Assembly: GCA_021784205.1 (NCBI GenBank)
Contig: JAJXTB010000082.1
Coordinates: forward strand, 1 to 12,707
DNA from: Actinomycetes bacterium
GTDB taxonomy: Bacteria > Actinomycetota > Acidimicrobiia > Acidimicrobiales > RAAP-2
Direction of reading: 5' to 3'
DNA: 12,707 bases
In this document: one piece after another, positions 1-4,909 of the stretch
Layout of the letters: the number at the start of each line of letters is the position of its first letter
Position numbering within the stretch: position 1 is the stretch's first letter
Program-made: the position numbers and the translations under genes
Notes under the pieces: model-generated
Told to the model about the DNA's origin: nothing
What the model saw: only the letters and a program-made list of their open reading frames with translations
Databases searched by the model: none

Positions 1-390
1 GCGGACACCGGCTGGTTCCCCGTGGACCACTTGCCGCCGACCGCCTTCGACCACGCCTCGATCATCCGCTCCGGGCTCGACCGGCTTCGCGCCAAGCTCA
101 CCTACACCAACCTGGCCTTCGCGCTCGTGCCCGATCACTTCACCATCGCGCACCTGCGCGTGGTCTACGAGGCGTGCCTCGGCCACGTCGTCACCCCGAC
201 GAACCTCCAGCGGGTCCTGTTGCGCCGGCGGATCATCGAGCCGACCGAACTAGTCGCGCCGCCGTCGTCGGCCGGCGGCCGGCCGGCCACGCTCTACCGC
301 TTCGGCGAGCGCAGCCTGCGCGTCACTGACCCCTTCGCCACCTTCCGCCCGCCCGCGCGAGGCGGGACGCGACTGACGCGTGCCGACTAG
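1..390 (+). CDS. Nudix hydrolase with NrtR-like C-terminal winged helix (5' partial)
   Basis: The reading frame is open from the first base, so this is the last 129 residues of a longer protein; a GTG at 22 is internal, not a start. The segment WFPVDHLPPTAFDH followed by a run of the type RLRAKLTYTNLAFALVPDHFT is the typical junction between a Nudix catalytic domain and the C-terminal winged helix of the NrtR / ADP-ribose-pyrophosphatase-like group. The end of the domain shows the usual GRPATLYRF strand. The Nudix box (GX5EX7REUXEEXGU) itself lies off the left edge, so catalytic competence cannot be judged. Family members either hydrolyse ADP-ribose-type nucleotides or act as NAD-metabolism repressors that bind DNA through this winged helix; I cannot tell which applies here. 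It ends in TAG, sharing CTAG with the convergent gene. Family assignment is firm; exact role is unknown. Confidence 0.85.
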   Translation, partial: ADTGWFPVDHLPPTAFDHASIIRSGLDRLRAKLTYTNLAFALVPDHFTIAHLRVVYEACLGHVVTPTNLQRVLLRRRIIEPTELVAPPSSAGGRPATLYRFGERSLRVTDPFATFRPPARGGTRLTRAD

Positions 391-1844
391 TTCGACGCTC
401 GCACCGCGGCGAGCTCGTCGAGCACCACTCGCACCAGGGCGTCGACGTCGCCGGTCGTGGCGAGGGGGTTCATGAAGGTGAACTTGAGGGCCGCGCGGCC
501 CTTGATCTGGGTTCGCCCGAGCACCAGCTCGCCGCGCGCGAGGAGTCGTTGCTGGACCTCGCGCAGGTCATCCGCGCTCGCGCCGGGCGCGTCAAAGACG
601 CACGTGACGGCCGTCGGGCGCGCGAGCAGCGACAGGGACTGCTCGGCGTCGATCACCTCGCCGGCGTGGGCGGCGAGGGCTACCAGGTGCTCGATCATCT
701 CAGCCAAGTTACGCCGGCCGAGCGTGCGCAGGCTCACCACCACCTTCGCGGCGTCGAAGCGTCGCGAGGTGTCCAGGGACCGCCCGACGAGGTTCACCAT
801 GCCCTCGAGCTCGTCGCCGCGGTCAAGGTAGTCCGAGCGCACGCGCAGCAGGTCGAAGGTCGCCTCGTCGCGAACGACGAGCGCGCTGGCGTTGAACGGC
901 TGCCACCAGAGCTTGTGGAAGTCGATGGTCACCGAGTCCGCGAGCTCGATGCCCGCGAGCCGTCCCCGCAGCGAGTCCGCGAGGAGGAAGGCGCCCGCGA
1001 CGGCCGCGTCGACGTGGAGCCAGCACCCCAGGCGTCGTGCGCGAGCGGCGACTTGCGCCAGTGGGTCGATGGCGCCGAGGTCGGTCGTGCCGGCCGTGGC
1101 GACCAGGAGCACGACGCGGCGACCCTCGCGCGCGAGTCGCTCGATGGCCTCGTCGAGGGCCCCGAGGTCGAGCGAGCCCGCGGCGCTCGTCGCGACGCCG
1201 ACCACGGCGTCACGGCCGAGGCCGAGCTGGGCGGCCGCGCGCTGGATCGAGAAGTGCGCCTGGTCCGAGCAGAGGATCCGCCAGTCGGTCGCGTGACTCG
1301 GCAGGCCCTCCTTCAAGACGTCCGCGCCCGACTGGGCCGCGGCCGCCGAGCGAGCGAGCGTGACGCCGAGCACGTTCGAGGCGGTGCCGCCCGAGGTCAT
1401 CACGCCCGAGGCCGCCGGCCCGAAGCCGATCAGCCCGGCGAGCCAGCCCATGAGGTGCAACTCCACCTCGGTCGCGGCCGGCGCCTGGTCCCAGGAGTCC
1501 ATCGACTGGTTGGTCGCGGCGATCGCGAGCTCGGTGGCGACCGCTGGCACGAGGGTCGGCGGGTGCAGGTGCGCGACGCAGGCGGCGTCGCTCGCGACGA
1601 CGCCGTGATGCCAGACGGTCGTGGCGAAGTCACGAAGGACCTCGTCGAGGTCACGGCCGTCCTCGGGGCACACCGCGTCGGCGCGGACCAGCTCGCGCAG
1701 CGCCGCCGGCGACAGCGCCGAGCGCGGGGTGTCGTGGGGCCAGCGCAGGCCCTCGACCGTCGCGGCCGCCGCGCGCGCCAGTGCGTCGAGGCGCCGGTCG
1801 TCCAGCGCGAGGACGAGGTCTCGCCAGTTCGCCGGTTCGCTCAC
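387..1844 (-). CDS. ddc: L-2,4-diaminobutyrate decarboxylase (group II PLP decarboxylase)
   Basis: This is a group II pyridoxal-phosphate decarboxylase of 485 residues, close to the usual length. It is predicted to convert L-2,4-diaminobutyrate to 1,3-diaminopropane and CO2. Visible signatures, numbered from the GTG at 1844, are HLHPP near 93-96, NQSMDSWDQAPAAT at about 112-125 (typical of the diaminobutyrate decarboxylase branch), SGGTASN at 151-157, DQAHFS with the PLP-stacking His197, HVDAA at 277-281 with the Asp that contacts the pyridine nitrogen, and DFHKLWWQP with the Schiff-base Lys311. I chose the GTG at 1842-1844 because it forms a GTGA overlap with the stop of the upstream aminotransferase gene, implying translational coupling. 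An in-frame GTG at 1856 would add four residues; neither start has a good Shine-Dalgarno. The aminotransferase partner supports the substrate call. Aspartate, glutamate or aromatic decarboxylase activity is less likely. Confidence 0.87.
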   Translation of the reverse strand: MSEPANWRDLVLALDDRRLDALARAAAATVEGLRWPHDTPRSALSPAALRELVRADAVCPEDGRDLDEVLRDFATTVWHHGVVASDAACVAHLHPPTLVPAVATELAIAATNQSMDSWDQAPAATEVELHLMGWLAGLIGFGPAASGVMTSGGTASNVLGVTLARSAAAAQSGADVLKEGLPSHATDWRILCSDQAHFSIQRAAAQLGLGRDAVVGVATSAAGSLDLGALDEAIERLAREGRRVVLLVATAGTTDLGAIDPLAQVAARARRLGCWLHVDAAVAGAFLLADSLRGRLAGIELADSVTIDFHKLWWQPFNASALVVRDEATFDLLRVRSDYLDRGDELEGMVNLVGRSLDTSRRFDAAKVVVSLRTLGRRNLAEMIEHLVALAAHAGEVIDAEQSLSLLARPTAVTCVFDAPGASADDLREVQQRLLARGELVLGRTQIKGRAALKFTFMNPLATTGDVDALVRVVLDELAAVRASN

Positions 1845-3082
1845 CGATCCGCGCACGTCGAGGCGACGGCGTCACCGAGACGCGTGAGACCGTCGTGCAG
1901 TTGATCCTCGTCGATGGTGAGCGGCACCAGCAGCTTGACGGTCGTGTCCCCGGCGCCGCAGGTCTCCACGATGAGGTGGCGCTCGAAGGCTGCGCTGGCG
2001 ATGTCGGCGGCGAGACGGGTGTCGCCGACGTCGAGCCCGCACAGCAGCCCGTTGCCGCGTACGGCGAAGTCGCCGCCGGCCGCGGCCGACATCGTCTCCA
2101 GCGCGTTGCGCACACTCCTGCCGTTCAGCTCGGTCTGCTTCTCCAGCGTCGAGTCGGCCCAGTAGGTCTCGAGCATCCGTGCCGAGGTCGCGAAGGCTAG
2201 GTTGTTGCCGCGGAAGGTGCCGGAGAACTCGCCGGCTCCCCACGAGTCCAGGCCCCGACGGATGAGGTTGAGGGCCATCGGGAGTCCGAGCCCGCTGATC
2301 GACTTGGAGACGCACACGATGTCCGGGTCGAGTCCCGAGCCCTCGAAGGAGAAGAAGGGGCCGGTGCGACCGACGCCGGCCTGGACCTCGTCGGCGATGA
2401 CGACGACGCCGAGCTCGTCAGCGATCGTTCGGATCGCGCGCAGGTACTGCGGGTCAAAGGCCCGCGCGCCGCCCTCGCCCTGGGTCGGCTCGATGATCAC
2501 GGCACCGATCGCCTCACCGTCGACGGGTGTGCGCAGGGTGCGCTCGAGCAGCGCCAGGTCCTCGTCGGTGGCGCGCTCGACGTAGGGCAGGGCCACGAAG
2601 TCCCCCAGATGGGCGCTCACCGCCCGGCCCGCCATCGACGCCGAGATCGAGGACGCCCGGTAGGTCATGCCGTGGTAGCTGCCCTCGAAGCCGAGCACGG
2701 CGCGCCGGCCCGAGACCTTCTGGGCCAGCTGCAGCGCGGCCTCGACCGCGGTGGCCCCGGTCGGGCCGACCATCTGGACGACCATGTCCAGCTGGCGCGG
2801 GGCGAGGACGTAGCGCTGCATCGCCTCGAGGAACTGGCGTTTCTCCACCGTGAAGGTGTCCAGGCTGTGGGTGAGGCGCCCGGCGCGCAGGTGCTCGATG
2901 GCGACCTCGACGAGGGCCGGGTTGTTGTGGCCGTAGGAGAGGGCGCCCGCCCCGGCGAAGAAGTCCAGGTACTGCGTGCCGTCCTCGGCGGTGATGATGG
3001 CGCCGCGCGCGCTAGCAAAGACCGCCGGCCAGCGGCGACAGTAGTAGCGAACGTTGGATTCGAGCGTTTCGAACAGGTCCAT
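1841..3082 (-). CDS. dat: Diaminobutyrate--2-oxoglutarate aminotransferase (EctB/Dat family)
   Basis: This is a 413-residue class III PLP aminotransferase. It is predicted to transfer an amino group from glutamate to L-aspartate 4-semialdehyde, making L-2,4-diaminobutyrate. EctB/Dat hallmarks are DFFAGAGALSYGHNNP at 40-55, the PLP-phosphate loop GPTGATAVEAALQLA at 106-120, GSYHGMT at 134-140, the IADEVQAGVGRTG block at 229-241 with Asp231, and the Schiff-base lysine in SKSISG (Lys260). The ATG at 3082 has a good Shine-Dalgarno. It is the first gene of a pair, and its TGA overlaps the GTG of the decarboxylase gene. Ectoine genes (ectA, ectC) are absent here, and the decarboxylase neighbour points to 1,3-diaminopropane, used as a polyamine or a building block of hydroxamate siderophores as in the rhbA-rhbB pair of rhizobactin synthesis. 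The enzyme family is firm; the end product is inferred from context. Confidence 0.9.
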   Translation of the reverse strand: MDLFETLESNVRYYCRRWPAVFASARGAIITAEDGTQYLDFFAGAGALSYGHNNPALVEVAIEHLRAGRLTHSLDTFTVEKRQFLEAMQRYVLAPRQLDMVVQMVGPTGATAVEAALQLAQKVSGRRAVLGFEGSYHGMTYRASSISASMAGRAVSAHLGDFVALPYVERATDEDLALLERTLRTPVDGEAIGAVIIEPTQGEGGARAFDPQYLRAIRTIADELGVVVIADEVQAGVGRTGPFFSFEGSGLDPDIVCVSKSISGLGLPMALNLIRRGLDSWGAGEFSGTFRGNNLAFATSARMLETYWADSTLEKQTELNGRSVRNALETMSAAAGGDFAVRGNGLLCGLDVGDTRLAADIASAAFERHLIVETCGAGDTTVKLLVPLTIDEDQLHDGLTRLGDAVASTCADR

Positions 3083-3088
3083 GTCTGA

Positions 3089-3096
3089 TTCCTCTT
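3089..3096 (-). promoter_or_regulatory. Ribosome binding site of the aminotransferase gene
   Basis: On the minus strand AAGAGGAA lies six bases before the ATG at 3082. It supports this start. Confidence 0.7.
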
Positions 3097-3147
3097 GGTC
3101 GGGGAGCCTTCGATCTCTACGGGCAGCTCGAATTTCGTGGAGACTCG

Positions 3148-3181
3148 AGTGTAGTCACCGAGTCGCGCGAAGAGTCGGTGA
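3148..3181 (-). promoter_or_regulatory. Candidate promoter -10 and overlapping inverted repeat upstream of dat-ddc
   Basis: On the minus strand TACACT (3148-3153) fits an actinobacterial -10 hexamer and lies about 65 bases before the dat start. Directly upstream of it are two 7-base arms, TCACCGA (3155-3161) and TCGGTGA (3175-3181). They are exact reverse complements with 13 bases between them, so their centres are 20 bp apart, about two helical turns. The arms cover the place where the -35 element would be, as expected of a repressor operator. No good -35 hexamer is visible. A weak RNA hairpin is the alternative reading, but the long loop favours a DNA-binding site. The repeat is directly seen; its function is inferred. 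Confidence 0.4.
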
Positions 3182-3251
3182 TGGTAGCAGCGATCGAGCA
3201 CGCGGGCGCTCGAGCGTTCGAGGCACGGGCGGCGCGAGTGTCGCGACCCGC

Positions 3252-3285
3252 GTGACCCGCCCGCGGCGTGCCGCGGACGGGTCAC
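3252..3285 (-). terminator. Strong GC-rich hairpin terminator after the neocarzinostatin-fold gene
   Basis: The outer arms GTGACCCG (3252-3259) and CGGGTCAC (3278-3285) are perfect reverse complements. Inside them, after one C/A mismatch, are CCGCGG (3261-3266) and CCGCGG (3271-3276) around a four-base loop. The hairpin begins six bases after the TAA at 3292-3294. No U-tract follows, which is common in actinobacterial terminators. It also insulates the dat-ddc promoter region from transcription coming from the gene upstream. Confidence 0.8.
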
Positions 3286-3291
3286 ACCGAC

Positions 3292-4731
3292 TTAGGGAAG
3301 ACGGAAGGCGATGCGCACGACCTTGGAATCGCCCCTGGCGGCGTTCGCGACGCTGATGTCACAGGACCGCAGATTCGCGCGCGTCGTCCCGCACGCACCC
3401 CGGCCGACTTTGCCGGTGACGACGTGGAACTTCGTCACGGGCAGGACACCGTTGGGCCGGATCACGACGGGGGTCAGCGTGCGCAGGTCACAGCCGGCGG
3501 CACCCGTGGCGCCGGCGAGGCACTCGACCACGTAGACGTGGTCGTGTGGCTTGAAGCCGTGGCCGAAGACCGTGACCACCTGGTGATCGTGCAGGTTGGC
3601 CGACGGACGAACGTAGAGCACGGGCACGAGCCGGGCCGTGGCGACCGCGAAGGAGATCGGAGCCGCTCCAGCGTCGGTGCCGCTGATCGTGGCGACGGTG
3701 ATCACACAGCTCTTCGCGTTGGCGGCCGTGGTGCCGCAGGCACCCGAGCCGATGGTGCCCGTCGAGACCGTGAAGGTGGTCGACGGCAACGTGCCATCGG
3801 CGTTGGCCGTGATGGGCGTCGCGCCCGCCGCGTTGCAGCCCGTGGCCGAGGTCGCGGTCGCGAGGCACTCCACGGCAAAGAGTGAGTCACCAGCCGCGAA
3901 TCCCGAGCCGGTGATCGTGACCGTCGTGCCGTTCTTCAGGCCGGTCGACGGCGAGACGGAGATGGTCGGGGCCGTAACCGCGAAGGAGATCGGCGCGAAG
4001 CCCGCGTCGCCACCGGCCGCGGTGGACACCGAGATCACACAGCCGGCCGCGTTGGCCGCCGTGGTGCCACAGGCGCCCGAGCCGATCGTGCCCGTCGCGA
4101 CGGTGAAGGTGGTCGACGGCAGGGTGCCGTCGGGGTTGGCCGTGATGGGCGTCGCGCCCGCGGTGTCACAGCCCGCGGACGTCGTCGCGGTCGCGAGGCA
4201 CTCCACGGCGAACAACGAGTCACCGGCCTTGAAGCCCGAGCCCGTGATGGTGACCTTCGCGCCATTGGCGAGGCCGGTCGACGGGGTCACCGTGACCGAC
4301 GGACCGGCCGGCGCCGCAGCGGCGAAGGAGATCGGCGCCGTGGCGATCTGGGTGCCGGTCAGGGTCCCGATGGCGATCAGGCAGTTCGAGTCAGCGGCCG
4401 ACGTGCCGCAGGTTCCGTTGCCGATCGGGCCGGTCTGGACGTAGAAGTTGAACGAGATGGTGCCCGTGGCGCTCACCGTGACCGGGGCGATGGCGTTGGT
4501 GTTGCACCCGGCGGTCGTCGTGGCTGTGCCGATGCACTCGACGGCGGCGTAGGTGGCGTTCGGGGTGTACCCCGATCCGGTGACCGCCACCTCTTGGTTG
4601 TTCGTCAGCCCGGTGCTGGGGGTGACGGTCATCGTCGGTGTCGCGGCGGCGCTAGCGCCCACCGCGCCCATCAGACCCAGACTCCCCGCGGCTACGACAA
4701 GACCCATGACACTTGTGAAGACTCGTTTCAT
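3292..4731 (-). CDS. Secreted protein with four tandem neocarzinostatin-fold domains
   Basis: A 479-residue exported protein. Residues 1-30 (MKRVFTSVMG..., ending ASAAA) form a Sec signal peptide. Four Ig-like domains of the neocarzinostatin type follow at about 32-137, 145-251, 255-362 and 370-478. Each begins with a VTPSTGL-like strand and a VTGSGF-like strand, ends with a PISFA-like strand, and has two cysteine pairs matching the two disulfides of neocarzinostatin (66/76 and 108/117; 178/188 and 221/231; 289/299 and 332/342; 404/414 and 447/457). Domains 2 and 3 are about four-fifths identical. Domain 4 is diverged and rich in Arg and His. There is no LPXTG or transmembrane anchor, so the protein is probably released or held non-covalently. 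I chose the ATG at 4731 because AGGAG precedes it and the signal peptide starts there; an upstream in-frame start at 4794 adds 21 residues with no signal character. Known single-domain members bind enediyne chromophores, but no enediyne genes are visible. Ligand binding or adhesion is inference. Confidence 0.85.
   Translation of the reverse strand: MKRVFTSVMGLVVAAGSLGLMGAVGASAAATPTMTVTPSTGLTNNQEVAVTGSGYTPNATYAAVECIGTATTTAGCNTNAIAPVTVSATGTISFNFYVQTGPIGNGTCGTSAADSNCLIAIGTLTGTQIATAPISFAAAAPAGPSVTVTPSTGLANGAKVTITGSGFKAGDSLFAVECLATATTSAGCDTAGATPITANPDGTLPSTTFTVATGTIGSGACGTTAANAAGCVISVSTAAGGDAGFAPISFAVTAPTISVSPSTGLKNGTTVTITGSGFAAGDSLFAVECLATATSATGCNAAGATPITANADGTLPSTTFTVSTGTIGSGACGTTAANAKSCVITVATISGTDAGAAPISFAVATARLVPVLYVRPSANLHDHQVVTVFGHGFKPHDHVYVVECLAGATGAAGCDLRTLTPVVIRPNGVLPVTKFHVVTGKVGRGACGTTRANLRSCDISVANAARGDSKVVRIAFRLP
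3700..4253 (-). repeat. Tandem 333-bp intragenic repeat (neocarzinostatin-fold domains 2 and 3)
   Basis: The DNA encoding domain 3 (about 3700-3920) closely matches that encoding domain 2 (about 4033-4253) at an offset of 333 bp, which is 111 codons. Stretches such as GATGGGCGTCGCGCCCGC recur exactly (3811 and 4144). Domains 1 and 4 are much more diverged, so the inner pair is the most recent duplication or is being homogenised by recombination. Confidence 0.75.
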
Positions 4732-4737
4732 AGTGGA

Positions 4738-4742
4738 CTCCT
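4738..4742 (-). promoter_or_regulatory. Ribosome binding site that fixes the start of the neocarzinostatin-fold gene
   Basis: On the minus strand AGGAG lies six bases before the ATG at 4731. This selects the start at the signal peptide over the longer frame from 4794. Confidence 0.8.
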
Positions 4743-4753
4743 CTCTCTTGGGG

Positions 4754-4782
4754 AGTGTAACCCTCGCCGCAGGCGAAAAACA
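4754..4782 (-). promoter_or_regulatory. Candidate promoter of the neocarzinostatin-fold gene
   Basis: On the minus strand TACACT (4754-4759) is a plausible -10. A weak -35, TGTTTT (4777-4782), lies 17 bases upstream of it. The same TACACT hexamer precedes the dat gene. The leader to the ATG would be only about 15-20 bases. This is a motif match only. Confidence 0.4.
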
Positions 4783-4799
4783 CGGCGCCATCACGTCGT

Positions 4800-4843
4800 C
4801 TAGGGCGTGATGTGATGGTGCCTAGGGCGTGACGTGACGGTCG
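4800..4843 (-). repeat. Two 22-bp tandem repeats upstream of the neocarzinostatin-fold promoter
   Basis: Units at 4800-4821 and 4822-4843 share 18 of 22 positions, with consensus CTAGGGCGTGAYGTGAYGG on the plus strand. They lie about 20 to 60 bases upstream of the proposed -35. The flanking CCATCAC (4788-4794) is also inverted relative to GTGATGG (4813-4819). Two helical turns per unit and the position suggest activator binding sites. This is inference; no known box was recognised. Confidence 0.5.
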
Positions 4844-4872
4844 GTGATTTGGCGCAGACCCGACGCGCGGAG

Positions 4873-4899
4873 CCACTGTCGCGACGATTCGCGAACTGG
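4873..4899 (-). terminator. Possible terminator after the propeller-PKD membrane protein gene
   Basis: TCGCGA (4879-4884) and TCGCGA (4889-4894) can pair around a CGAT loop, and CCA (4873-4875) can pair with TGG (4897-4899) beyond a small internal loop. The structure begins about ten bases after the TAG at 4910-4912. There is no U-tract, and the hairpin is weaker than the one at 3252-3285, so read-through into the next gene is possible. Confidence 0.4.
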
Positions 4900-4909
4900 C
4901 TGGACTGGG

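Noticed and set aside
1841..3082. Ectoine biosynthesis, suggested by the EctB-like enzyme
   Set aside because: No ectA or ectC is adjacent, and the coupled decarboxylase diverts diaminobutyrate to 1,3-diaminopropane.
3140..3185. Iron (DtxR/IdeR) box before dat-ddc
   Set aside because: The inverted repeat there does not fit the TTAGGTTAGSCTAACCTAA pattern.
3292..4731. An enediyne antibiotic cluster, suggested by the neocarzinostatin fold
   Set aside because: No polyketide synthase, tailoring enzyme or resistance transporter is present in the window.
4732..4794. Longer N-terminus for the neocarzinostatin-fold protein
   Set aside because: The extra 21 codons lie over the AGGAG site and the proposed promoter, and the signal peptide starts at 4731.
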